A DNA stretch of 64,000 nucleotides, from contig JANWIV010000004.1 of assembly GCA_025449735.1 (NCBI GenBank), forward strand, positions 30,585 to 94,584. Direction: 5' to 3'. The DNA comes from Candidatus Microgenomates bacterium. GTDB lineage: Bacteria; Patescibacteriota; Microgenomatia; UBA1406; HO2-37-13b. The notes under the pieces are model-generated. The model worked only from the letters and a program-made list of their open reading frames with translations. It was not told the origin of the DNA and searched no databases. Below, in pieces: positions 8,990 to 16,395 of this stretch. Position 1 is the stretch's first letter, and every line of letters starts with the position of its first letter. The position numbers were made by a program, and so were the translations under genes.

Positions 8990-9967
8990 ATGAATTTAAA
9001 AGATTTCCAGGCAAGAATTGATTATAAAGGTGACATTGTAGATCTTCTTTCTTCGGTCGTTTCAGAATTTGGTTTAGGTGAGTATATTGGGTATTCGCCA
9101 ATTCTAGTTGGATATGAAGATTTCAATATTATGCTCGATACGTCATCAGGAAAATATTTCGTAAAACTTTTTGCTAACTTCAGGACAACTCAAGACATAG
9201 AAAGATATATTGCAATTATGCAATCGGCAATTTCTGTCGGAGTAAATCATCCTCAGCTGTACGAAGTAAAAAATAGGGGGTCTTTATTTGATAATGAGAT
9301 AGCTGGTAAGAGAGTTCGACTCGCTGTCATGGAATTTATCGAAGGAGAATCATTCTATGACTTAGGAAGTAAGCCCACTGAAGAAGAAATAAGCCAAATT
9401 GTAGATCAAGTAGCGAAGATTAGTAAAATTTCTATTGAACCGCGAGAATACTACGATGAGTGGGCAATAACTCACTTTCTTTCGGCGTGGAAGGATAAAT
9501 CAAATTCAATCACTAATGAAGATAGAGCGCTTATTGAACCATTAATTGAGCCATATCAGGAGCTTGAGATAGATTCGTTGCCTAAAGGATTTGTACATGG
9601 TGATATTATCATGACAAATGTAATCAAGGGAATAGACGGTAAAATCTATCTCATAGATTTTTCTGTAGCCAATCGATATCCACGAATTCAAGAACTGGCT
9701 GTGCTGCTTTGTAATTTATTGTGGGATGATGAACCTACAAAATTTAAACGAAACTACAACCTAACTCTTCTCCGATATGAAAAACAGGTACCACTTTCCG
9801 AACACGAAAAAAAGGCGTTGCCTCTTTTGATAAGAGTCGCACACGCAATGCATGTATTGTGCGCTTCATATGAGCGTGAAGTAAAAGGAAATACTACTGC
9901 TGAAAATGAATACTGGATTGATTGTGGGCAGAGGGGTCTTAATGGAATGGTTTATTTTGATCAATAG
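8990..9967 (+). CDS. APH-type phosphotransferase (kinase-like)
   Basis: Predicted small-molecule kinase of the aminoglycoside phosphotransferase/homoserine-kinase superfamily. I use the ATG at 8990 (MNLKDFQARID), which avoids overlap with the hydrolase. The 325 residues contain a nucleotide-binding lysine strand (GKYFVKLFANF), the catalytic loop GFVHGDIIMTNVI and the metal-binding IYLIDFSVANRYPR. These are Brenner-motif equivalents of HGDxxxxN and IDF. Nothing indicates antibiotic resistance specifically; choline, homoserine or sugar kinases share this pattern. Probably co-transcribed with the upstream hydrolase. Confidence 0.75.
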   Translation: MNLKDFQARIDYKGDIVDLLSSVVSEFGLGEYIGYSPILVGYEDFNIMLDTSSGKYFVKLFANFRTTQDIERYIAIMQSAISVGVNHPQLYEVKNRGSLFDNEIAGKRVRLAVMEFIEGESFYDLGSKPTEEEISQIVDQVAKISKISIEPREYYDEWAITHFLSAWKDKSNSITNEDRALIEPLIEPYQELEIDSLPKGFVHGDIIMTNVIKGIDGKIYLIDFSVANRYPRIQELAVLLCNLLWDDEPTKFKRNYNLTLLRYEKQVPLSEHEKKALPLLIRVAHAMHVLCASYEREVKGNTTAENEYWIDCGQRGLNGMVYFDQ

Positions 9968-10097
9968 AATTAATTTTTAGTTTCGTTAAGTATTTAGGTT
10001 TTAGTATATTAGTATAATTATTGTGCAACGATGCTTGCATGGAACTACCTGTTGAGACAGTGTAAATAATCATAAAAATAATGATATAATAATTGTT

Positions 10098-10409
10098 ATG
10101 CCAATTGAATTTTCAATCAAAGCTAAAGGAATGACTAATTTTATCGGTACTTATCCATCGGACCAACCAACCCATCCATTCAAAGATTATTCAACCGTTC
10201 CACCGACGATAATTCAGGCTCAATCTCAACCCAATAATGGGGGCATAGTCGCTCGCGTGTCTGCTCCAACTCGCGATTTGCATGGTGCTGAGTTTGTCGA
10301 TCACGAGCGTTATCTAGATACTGATGAGAGATTTGAACAAACAATTCTTACTCAAACAGGTGAAGAAATGACACTAATCTTTCAACACCGCGCTAGTCAA
10401 GATTCATAA
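10098..10409 (+). CDS. Hypothetical protein
   Basis: I do not recognise this 103-residue protein. It has no membrane segment, signal peptide or cysteine pattern; it is proline-rich in the middle (PSDQPTHPFKDY) and acidic toward the end. Support for a real gene is a TATAAT box at 10085-10090 placed 7 nt before the ATG, the same leaderless layout as its neighbours. Its final 13 bp overlap the convergent thyA gene. Confidence 0.55.
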   Translation: MPIEFSIKAKGMTNFIGTYPSDQPTHPFKDYSTVPPTIIQAQSQPNNGGIVARVSAPTRDLHGAEFVDHERYLDTDERFEQTILTQTGEEMTLIFQHRASQDS

Positions 10410-11353
10410 AGCCCGCCGGCGACGGTAAGATCTCCTTTTAGAATCGGATGGGGATCGTAGCCTATCAACTCTACTTTATCGGGCGTAAAGTCATCTATCT
10501 CCTTGATTGATTTATCGAGTTTTATCTTAGGAAAAGGCTTAGGCGCTCGCTTCAGCTCCTCTTTGACCTGAGTGATATGGTTTTCATAAATATGAGCATC
10601 TCCAAAGGTATGGACAAATTCACCGGGCTTGACTTTTAGTATTTGAGCCAAAATTATCGTCAGCAAGGCATAGCTCGCAATATTAAAGGGTACCCCTAAG
10701 AAAAGGTCAGCGGAGCGTTGATAAAGTTGAAGATAGAGTTTGCCGTCTTTAATGCTGACCTGATACATATTGTGACAAATTGGGAAACGACTCGCCTCTT
10801 CATATTTAGCCATAGTGTAGAGATATTCTGGGTTCCAAGAATTGACAATGGCGTTTCTGGCATATTTATCTTCGCGCAACTCAGTCACTACCCATTTAAG
10901 CTGATCAATTGTCCGACTTCCTCGAGTCGGCCAACTGCGCCATAATTCGCCATAGATTTTTGGCAGCACTCCCCACTTCATTGCAAATTGTTTGTTTGTT
11001 TTAATCTTTTCTATAAATTCTTCCTTTGTTGATATGTTTTCATTTTTAATTTTTCCTTTTTCATTTTTCATTTTGTATATCTTATATGGATAATCATCCC
11101 AGATATGGACGTTATTGTCGACTAAATACTTGATGTTATTATTACCTGACATGAACCAATAAAGCTCATGCAAGACTCCATTCCAATAGATGCGCTTGGT
11201 GGTCAGCAGTGGGAAGCCGGCAGACAAATCGAACCTAAGCTGCCTGCCGAAGACGCTCAAAGATTTGACTTTAGTACCTCGGTCGATGTTCACTGAGCCA
11301 TTTTTAAGGACATCTTTCAGCAAATCGAGGTATTGATATTCGGGATGTTTCAT
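10397..11353 (-). CDS. thyA: Thymidylate synthase
   Basis: Methylates dUMP to dTMP using methylenetetrahydrofolate. The 318-residue enzyme shows PLLTTKRIYWNGVLHELYWF, the active-site cysteine in RFPICHNMYQ, the folate/dUMP segment LYQRSADLFLGVPFNIASY, the HTFGDAHIY motif and a C-terminal GYDPHP. It is longer than the 264-residue E. coli enzyme because of an insert around residues 85-120, as in lactobacillar ThyA. A TAAAAT box (minus strand, 11360-11365) ends 6 nt before the ATG, predicting a leaderless transcript. It depends on FolA, encoded nearby. Confidence 0.95.
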   Translation of the reverse strand: MKHPEYQYLDLLKDVLKNGSVNIDRGTKVKSLSVFGRQLRFDLSAGFPLLTTKRIYWNGVLHELYWFMSGNNNIKYLVDNNVHIWDDYPYKIYKMKNEKGKIKNENISTKEEFIEKIKTNKQFAMKWGVLPKIYGELWRSWPTRGSRTIDQLKWVVTELREDKYARNAIVNSWNPEYLYTMAKYEEASRFPICHNMYQVSIKDGKLYLQLYQRSADLFLGVPFNIASYALLTIILAQILKVKPGEFVHTFGDAHIYENHITQVKEELKRAPKPFPKIKLDKSIKEIDDFTPDKVELIGYDPHPILKGDLTVAGGLYES

Positions 11354-11375
11354 AGCGACATTTTAAAGATATACT

Positions 11376-12182
11376 ATGAGTTTTGCAAGCATTTGTGATA
11401 AAATGGCTCCACATATGGAAAGAACCTATGCCAGCCTAGCAAATATAAGGCCTGATCACCCCGAGGCCGCAGGACCGCTAGTTGAGGATCAGAAATATTG
11501 GTCGCTGTTGACAGAAAGTCAACGCGATGATTTGCTTGATATGGCAGACAGGTTAATTGCCAGAGATCAGATTTTTTTCGAGAGTGGAATATGTGGTATT
11601 TATGCGATAAAACCAGGTGCCGACAAGCACTATCCCCGACTGCAACCTCAAAATGGGAGCCACACTGATGAACTGCGTCATTTAATCCTCTCAAATCCGG
11701 CGTGTGAGTTGAAATCGCTTTTTGAGATTCCAATGGTCATGACACATAGTGACGTTCGAGATTTTTATTCAGGAGCCCCTTGGAAAAAGATGGAAAGAAA
11801 TATAGTTGCTTCTTATGGAGTAACTGAGGCGGATTTATTTATTGCCTATATGACATCTGATGTGATTCGATTTGGGGTCGCTTGTGATGCCAAAATTGAC
11901 GAAAGACTTGATAAAAGGGAACGCCTAAAAAATATAATTGAGCCGACAAGAGCTTATCTTGGATCTACTTCTTCAAAAAAAGCCTATGATAGTGAAAATA
12001 TTGATTCACCAAGAAATCATTCAATTAGAGGAATGCTGGGTAGCCCATATTTTTCCGAAAATCCGGCCAGAAAATTCATCTTTCTAAATTGTGTCCACTT
12101 CAGCTCCAGTCTCAAAGAAGCGTCAAGAGAAGCAAGCGTCGTTGGAGCCGCGATTCTAAACAGACTTACACTTTCTTATTAG
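11376..12182 (+). CDS. Hypothetical protein, 268 residues
   Basis: Not recognised. A soluble-looking protein with no transmembrane segment; notable stretches are YWSLLTESQRDDLLDMADRL and SGICGIYAIKPGADKHYP. The start is uncertain. The track's ATG at 11376 directly abuts a TATACT box (11370-11375), so transcription would begin inside the frame; ATG codons at 11403 or 11415 are then likelier, the latter lying 10 nt after TAAAAT. The promoter region is shared with divergent thyA. The last 4 bp overlap the convergent dCTP deaminase-like gene. Confidence 0.6.
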   Translation: MSFASICDKMAPHMERTYASLANIRPDHPEAAGPLVEDQKYWSLLTESQRDDLLDMADRLIARDQIFFESGICGIYAIKPGADKHYPRLQPQNGSHTDELRHLILSNPACELKSLFEIPMVMTHSDVRDFYSGAPWKKMERNIVASYGVTEADLFIAYMTSDVIRFGVACDAKIDERLDKRERLKNIIEPTRAYLGSTSSKKAYDSENIDSPRNHSIRGMLGSPYFSENPARKFIFLNCVHFSSSLKEASREASVVGAAILNRLTLSY

Positions 12183-12721
12183 ACTTGAACTTCTCGTTTG
12201 TCAGTGGTCATTCGTCCACCTTGCCATTGACCACGATACTGCTCGCCACCGCCATCAACCCAATGAAATTGGACGAATACAATTCGACACCCCATCTCAA
12301 GCTCAATATCGATATTGCCTTCATTTTTCATGCCAAAAGTCAGCTTGCCGTGATAACCAGGTTGTGCCGTGCCGGTCCTGATAACAAGACCGGATCTAAA
12401 AGTGGTCGTGCGCGGTTTGAAATTGGCACAAATATCAATCGGTAGATTAACTTCTTCAATAGTGGTCATCAGATAATAAATACCGGGGCGGACAATAAAT
12501 GAAGATTTCTTTTTGAGGTTATATTTGGCAATACGTTTGATATTAGGAGTCTCACGCTCGGTCACTCCCAAAAAAGCTTTGCCACCACTTATTTCATGTA
12601 TTTCGCCGAGCCTCAAGTCAAAACCAGCCCCTTCTGGGTTTTTTAGCTCTCGCTCATCAAGCTTTTTGACTAGTTTTTGTTTCTTGACCAGTTCGAGGAG
12701 TTTTTTTGGGCCAATAATCAT
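12179..12721 (-). CDS. dcd: dCTP deaminase / dUTPase-family protein
   Basis: Predicted to make dUMP or dUTP from dCTP, or to hydrolyse dUTP, upstream of thymidylate synthase. The ~180 residues have the trimeric dUTPase-fold order: AGFDLRLGEIHEI, the IVRPGIYYLMTT strand, FKPRTTTFRSGLVIRTG and TAQPGYHGKLTFGMKN, then GCRIVFVQFHWV. The PxxxxxxGL and QPGYHG blocks are typical for Dcd/Dut. I use the ATG at 12721 (MIIGPKK); the track's longer start at 12736 is a GTG. Deaminase and diphosphatase activities cannot be separated by eye. Confidence 0.8.
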   Translation of the reverse strand: MIIGPKKLLELVKKQKLVKKLDERELKNPEGAGFDLRLGEIHEISGGKAFLGVTERETPNIKRIAKYNLKKKSSFIVRPGIYYLMTTIEEVNLPIDICANFKPRTTTFRSGLVIRTGTAQPGYHGKLTFGMKNEGNIDIELEMGCRIVFVQFHWVDGGGEQYRGQWQGGRMTTDKREVQV

Positions 12722-12824
12722 AAAATTACAAAACACGAAACATATAACACGAAATATTCAAATTCAAAAGATTTTACTAGTACGATTGCAAAAGGTCAAG
12801 TCAGGATTTATAATATAATGTCAT

Positions 12825-13382
12825 ATGAAAGTTGAGAAGGAAAAAAATGAAGGTCCAAATCCATTTAGCAAGGTGGAAGAGGGGGATCAATCTGATCGGG
12901 GTCACCGTGGTGAGCAATTTACAATCGCCGCCAAAGATAGACAGTCTCGATTTGCAAAAGAGCGCGGTCCAGCAATGTTTACCGTACCAGAAGCAGAAGC
13001 TCGAAAAAATCAGATTGAATCAGCAATTGATTTTGGAATACCCGGGCCAAATAACGAATTGGGACTTGATTTAGCCTCTGCTTATGTAAGTGCGAACATT
13101 GACTATTGTCAAGCAGTGCTTGAGACTAATAAAGACGAAAGGGCTCAACTTAGTGCACGAGATCGAATGTCTGAATTTGTTGAATTTATTACCGATGCCA
13201 AAAAATTAAGACAACACTTGACGTTAATTGCAAATAAATATAGAAAAGACGTATCAAGCTTAAGAAGTCGAGAACTAATTGATGAGGATGTTGAATTTCG
13301 GATTCAGCAAACCGATCGCAAAGCGTCTAATTGGTCGGCTCTTGCTAATCTGGTGCCGGACCAATGGGAGAGTCAAGAGTAA
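12825..13382 (+). CDS. Hypothetical protein
   Basis: Unrecognised 185-residue, highly charged soluble protein, with a lysine/glutamate-rich N-terminus and a helical C-terminal half (around DAKKLRQHLTLIANKYRKD). TATAAT at 12814-12819 ends 5 nt before the ATG, so the gene is probably real and leaderless. It lies immediately upstream of the composite tRNA-Ile locus on the same strand. Confidence 0.6.
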   Translation: MKVEKEKNEGPNPFSKVEEGDQSDRGHRGEQFTIAAKDRQSRFAKERGPAMFTVPEAEARKNQIESAIDFGIPGPNNELGLDLASAYVSANIDYCQAVLETNKDERAQLSARDRMSEFVEFITDAKKLRQHLTLIANKYRKDVSSLRSRELIDEDVEFRIQQTDRKASNWSALANLVPDQWESQE

Positions 13383-13389
13383 GATTTTT

Positions 13390-13440
13390 GGGCGCATGGC
13401 TCCCCGACGATGTTGGGCATGTCGGGGCAAGCAGTGGTAG
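13390..13440 (+). tRNA. tRNA-Ile 5' remnant with 30-nt D-arm insert
   Basis: Bases 13390-13402 (GGGCGCATGGCTC) match the first 13 nt of the intact tRNA-Ile at 13527 exactly. Then come 30 inserted bases containing the palindrome CCCCGAC...GTCGGGG and ending GGGCAAGC, after which the tRNA resumes with AGTGGTAG and stops at a T-tract. No anticodon is present, so it cannot be a functional tRNA alone. Confidence 0.7.
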
Positions 13441-13447
13441 TTTTTTT

Positions 13448-13508
13448 GGGTGCGTGGCTCCCGCCTCCGCCAAGGCTACGGTGGGCAAGCAGTGGTAGAA
13501 CGCGTTCC
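13448..13508 (+). tRNA. tRNA-Ile-like 5' half with 30-nt D-arm insert
   Basis: GGGTGCGTGGCTC (13448-13460) is a diverged tRNA-Ile 5' end. A different 30-nt insert (13461-13490), again ending GGGCAAGC, interrupts it at exactly the same D-arm point as the first remnant, and AGTGGTAGAACGCGTTCC follows up to the start of the anticodon loop. It breaks off there. A matching 3' half lies beyond the intact tRNA at ~13618-13676, so the two may be one split tRNA. Confidence 0.65.
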
Positions 13509-13511
13509 AAA

Positions 13512-13608
13512 GTACAAAGTGAGTGTGGGCGCATGGCTCAGTGGTAGAGCGCGTTCCTGATAAGAACGAGGTCCCAGGTTCGATCCCTGGTGCGCCCACA
13601 CTTTGTAC
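13512..13608. repeat. Inverted repeats bracketing the intact tRNA-Ile
   Basis: GTACAAAGTG (13512-13521) and CACTTTGTAC (13599-13608) form a perfect 10-bp inverted repeat enclosing the whole tRNA-Ile gene, 5 nt from its 5' end and directly abutting its discriminator base. This could form a stem holding the inner tRNA out of the surrounding split tRNA. Confidence 0.7.
13527..13598 (+). tRNA. tRNA-Ile (GAU anticodon)
   Basis: A complete 72-nt cloverleaf: acceptor GGGCGCA/TGCGCCC, D-arm GCTC-AGTGGTA-GAGC, anticodon arm CGTTC-CTGATAA-GAACG (anticodon GAT), T-arm CCAGG-TTCGATC-CCTGG, discriminator A. CCA is not encoded. It decodes AUC/AUU isoleucine codons. It is nested between tRNA-Ile-like 5' and 3' fragments (see findings) and is not linked to the 16S gene, where tRNA-Ile often lies. 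Confidence 0.95.
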
Positions 13609-13617
13609 ACAGTCAAG

Positions 13618-13676
13618 TTAGAACGAGGTACGAGGCTGAAAGACCCCATAGGGGATTCGATTCTTGGCACAACCAC
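13618..13676 (+). tRNA. tRNA-Ile-like 3' half with insertion
   Basis: TTAGAACGAGGT resembles the anticodon-stem 3' strand and variable region of the intact tRNA-Ile. After an insert of about 20 nt containing CCCCATAGGGG, a T-loop and acceptor-like end follow (GATTCGATTCTTGGCACAAC, then CACA). Taken with the 13448-13508 half it completes an anticodon stem (CGTTC/GAACG), but the T and acceptor stems are degenerate. Probably a decayed or split tRNA. Confidence 0.5.
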
Positions 13677-13682
13677 ATAGTT

Positions 13683-14063
13683 ATGGTAGAAATAATAAAA
13701 CCAATTGATATTATCGAAGCGATTAACCGGGAAAAATTTGCGAATGACCGCTTCTTCGCTGGTAAATTTGTTCGTGTCGGAAATCATATTGCGATGGATG
13801 GAAACTTGACGCATGAGTTGATAGCAAAAAAGGATTTAAGTATTTCAGCAGAATACGTTGCCGAGGCGCTAAAAGATGGGTCGGCTGATGTCGGGTTATT
13901 TCGCTATCTAGTTAACGACGATGAAAGTGTCGAGCTTTCGCTACGAGGTTACTCAATTGGTTTTAAATATAAAGCTCATGGTGACGATCCTGCCCGTATT
14001 GATTCTATAAACTTACTTCAGGAAATATTCCCCGAAGCAGATGTATCTCACTACGAAATTTAA
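13683..14063 (+). CDS. Hypothetical protein downstream of tRNA-Ile locus
   Basis: Unrecognised 126-residue soluble protein. I start at the ATG at 13683 (MVEIIKPIDIIEAINREKFA); the track's 13590 start runs through the tRNA region and is spurious. Mixed alpha/beta composition, no cysteines, membrane segments or known motif. It starts 6 nt after the tRNA-Ile-like 3' remnant with no separate promoter that I can see, so it may be read from the tRNA transcript. It converges on the CorA-like gene. Confidence 0.55.
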   Translation: MVEIIKPIDIIEAINREKFANDRFFAGKFVRVGNHIAMDGNLTHELIAKKDLSISAEYVAEALKDGSADVGLFRYLVNDDESVELSLRGYSIGFKYKAHGDDPARIDSINLLQEIFPEADVSHYEI

Positions 14064-14078
14064 AGATGCTGGAGTGCT

Positions 14079-14999
14079 TTACAAATAATCTTTTTTCACA
14101 AAAATCCAAAGCATGAGGAGACAGAGGCCGAGTGTGATCCCATTCATTGCCCAAAAGACCCAAGGCTCATGTTGAAATGGCAAGGCAATGTTCATACTAT
14201 AAATACCGAAAGTGACACTAGGAACAGTCAAAAGCACCGTTAAGGTGGTAAAAAGCTTAATGACTCGGTTCAAATTGTTTGTCATAATGGTGGTATAAGC
14301 GTCGCGGACATTGACAATAGTGCGCAAGTTATCATCGGCAATTTCAATTAACTGTTTATTAAGCAGCACGACGTCTTCAGCAAGCTCACTTTCTGGTTGA
14401 GATAATTGAAGACTTCTAATTTTCAAAAAATCCTCAAGCACAGTGTTATTGCGAAGTAGCGCGGGCCTAAAATCGCCGACGATGCCTTCAAAAGCGACAA
14501 AGCGAATGATATCGCGATTATGTATTCTCTCTAATTTGATTTCAATAGCCTGAATTTGCTTGCTGATTCGATTTAAGAAATAGTTGTAGGCACGACTGGT
14601 ATATAGCAAGATATAGAGCAATAATCGAATTTTGTCATCGGTGGTATAGTCTGGTTCAATATTGCGAAAACGGTCCAAGAATTTTGCTGTCATTGGGCTC
14701 ATCGTCACCAAGAACTTATCTGCCATGACAATTAGAATGGGCGCCGTGACAATGCTTTCGGTGTCTCCTAGAGGATAGCGGGTAAAAATGTAAAGAGTGC
14801 CATTTTCACGCTCCAACCTTGGCACCTCATACATGTCAAGACCGTCGCGAAGGTGACCTGGGTCGAGCTTATAAGTGGTTTTTAAAAGCTCCAGCTCGCT
14901 TTCTGTTGGATCAACTACATGAATCCAGCAATTATTTTTGAACCCCTTAAGCTCAATTGTCTTATTATTTTTCTTACTACGACTGAAATATTTAATCAT
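14079..14999 (-). CDS. corA: CorA-like divalent-metal transporter
   Basis: Predicted Mg2+/Co2+ channel of the 2-TM-GxN family: a long cytoplasmic alpha/beta domain and helices up to ~residue 245, then two C-terminal membrane helices (VIKLFTTLTVLLTVPSVTFG and a second near the end). The pore signature GMN appears as YSMN, with Ser in place of Gly. The ATG at 14999 (MIKYFSRSKK) is preferred: TATAAT (15006-15011, minus strand) ends 6 nt upstream, whereas the track start lies upstream of the predicted transcript. 306 residues, normal for CorA. Confidence 0.85.
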   Translation of the reverse strand: MIKYFSRSKKNNKTIELKGFKNNCWIHVVDPTESELELLKTTYKLDPGHLRDGLDMYEVPRLERENGTLYIFTRYPLGDTESIVTAPILIVMADKFLVTMSPMTAKFLDRFRNIEPDYTTDDKIRLLLYILLYTSRAYNYFLNRISKQIQAIEIKLERIHNRDIIRFVAFEGIVGDFRPALLRNNTVLEDFLKIRSLQLSQPESELAEDVVLLNKQLIEIADDNLRTIVNVRDAYTTIMTNNLNRVIKLFTTLTVLLTVPSVTFGIYSMNIALPFQHEPWVFWAMNGITLGLCLLMLWIFVKKDYL

Positions 15000-15075
15000 A
15001 AGGGTATTATACCCTGAAATTGCCACAAAAACGACCTAAATATAATCATTTGAATATCATTCGTTCGGATTGTGG

Positions 15076-15834
15076 TTAGATTCGACTGGCAATGAGATTT
15101 AAATAATGGTCATATTCCTCAGAAGAAATAGGCAGATTAGTGACAATACCCCCGGATTGTATAAACGTCAGTTTTTTGCCAGCAGGCGGTATCTCCGGTT
15201 CATCCTTAAGCTTCATAACAACAAAAGCGACCGGGGTATATATTTTTCGATCCATTTCATATAAAGGTAATATTTTTTTTTGTAAATTAGGCAAAGCGAA
15301 GGTAGCGTTAATTCTTTTATTGGTTTGTGTACCGTAGCTAATTTTGGATTCAATAATAATTGGAGTCTTGTGATGATTCAGTAGCGCATCGTATTCAGTA
15401 AAATTTTTGCCTCCTCGAAGATAAGACGCGACCACTGACATTCTACCTGGCACCCGACGAAAGACGAATTCCTCGGTAGCATAAAAACCATTAACAGCTT
15501 CACTAATAAATTGACTCGTCAAGTCATCATTTTCAATAATGCCATCGATGACATCAGTCATTATTAATTCTCTAATTAGGCCTCTTAAAATATTTAAATG
15601 ATTATCAGTAAATTCTTTACCATTGCGACGAAAGTATTCAAAGCAACGTTCTTGGATATAGTCCCAATCAGCGACAGCCATGTTAAAGCCACTAACGAGT
15701 TCATTTATTTCTTGGCTTGCTACAAGGGCATCCTCAAGTCTTATATTTTCAAATGGGACGACTTCAGACTGAGGTGAATAACGGTCTGGCTGTTTGATTT
15801 TTTGTGTTTTGACTTTTCTACGATAATATTCCAT
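15076..15834 (-). CDS. Putative PD-(D/E)XK nuclease-fold protein
   Basis: 252 residues of no family I can name. An EYDALLNHHKTPIIIESKIS stretch (~residues 147-166) has the spacing and hydrophobicity of a PD-(D/E)XK active site: an Asp after a short strand, then a hydrophobic strand ending in E-x-K. The N-terminal ~110 residues are helical. It follows the 135-residue gene after 19 nt on the same strand and lies just downstream of the composite tRNA-Ala locus. Nuclease activity is inference from one motif; an inactive nuclease fold is also possible. Confidence 0.5.
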   Translation of the reverse strand: MEYYRRKVKTQKIKQPDRYSPQSEVVPFENIRLEDALVASQEINELVSGFNMAVADWDYIQERCFEYFRRNGKEFTDNHLNILRGLIRELIMTDVIDGIIENDDLTSQFISEAVNGFYATEEFVFRRVPGRMSVVASYLRGGKNFTEYDALLNHHKTPIIIESKISYGTQTNKRINATFALPNLQKKILPLYEMDRKIYTPVAFVVMKLKDEPEIPPAGKKLTFIQSGGIVTNLPISSEEYDHYLNLIASRI

Positions 15835-15853
15835 TTTTTATTTACATAATAAG

Positions 15854-16261
15854 TTAACTTTTCAAATAATCATCTCTTTCCTTCCTCTTGAGATCCTCTT
15901 CTTCGGCAATAGTATCGATTAAAGTTTCAATCTCCTGTTGTTTCTCAGGTGGCAATTCAAACGGCATTACCTCAGCGATGTATTTTTTTACTGTGGCTAG
16001 CTTTTCATCTCTTTCAGCTGAAAAGTTTTTAGTCACGGCAATTTGCCACAGTTCATCCATTCTTCGTCTAAAATTATCATCAGTAGGTATGGTCCGATTA
16101 GGAAGATTTGCGAGTGAGAGGCATAATTCATTGGTTTTTCTTCGCAATTCTAGGTTAATTTTATCAAATTCAACATCGTAAGCCGCCAAACCATCGAACA
16201 ATATAATAGCTGCTTGGTGACCTCGTTTCAATTGTTCAGTTCGATTAATTTCTTCATCCAT
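15854..16261 (-). CDS. Hypothetical helical protein, partner of the putative nuclease
   Basis: 135 residues, strongly charged and predicted almost all helical (KINLELRRKTNELCLSLANL, EKQQEIETLIDTIAEEEDL). No membrane segment and no recognised domain. It starts 13 nt after the last tRNA-like 3' remnant of the tRNA-Ala locus and precedes the putative nuclease gene, so the two may be an operon transcribed from the tRNA promoter. The arrangement recalls two-gene modules with a small upstream partner, but toxin-antitoxin or restriction function is not shown. Confidence 0.55.
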   Translation of the reverse strand: MDEEINRTEQLKRGHQAAIILFDGLAAYDVEFDKINLELRRKTNELCLSLANLPNRTIPTDDNFRRRMDELWQIAVTKNFSAERDEKLATVKKYIAEVMPFELPPEKQQEIETLIDTIAEEEDLKRKERDDYLKS

Positions 16262-16274
16262 ATTTCAAAATAGG

Positions 16275-16347
16275 TGGACTAGAGGGAGAATCGTCGACCT
16301 TCGCTCTTAGCTTCGGCCGATAAAAACTCCCGTCTCGTCAACCTGCA
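16275..16347 (-). tRNA. tRNA-like 3' remnant with T-loop insertion
   Basis: On the minus strand a T-stem-like GGGAG is followed by about 30 extra bases that include TCGGCCGA, then CTCCC and an acceptor-like CTAGTCC-A-CC end. The insertion would sit in the T-loop. It is the outermost 3' piece of the tRNA-Ala locus. Its cognate 5' half is unclear; pairing with the 16616-16635 fragment is poor. Confidence 0.4.
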
Positions 16348-16395
16348 TGTCGTACTTAGTGGACTCGAGGGGAGTCGAACCCCTGACCCCTGCAA

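Noticed and set aside
12089-12445. 118-residue plus-strand ORF
   Set aside because: Overlaps the end of the 11376 gene and lies antisense to the dCTP deaminase-like gene; no independent promoter.
13345-13814. Minus-strand ORFs across the tRNA-Ile locus (84 and 112 residues)
   Set aside because: Translations such as APGIEPGTSF are the usual antisense artefact of tRNA T-arms; the region is tRNA-derived.
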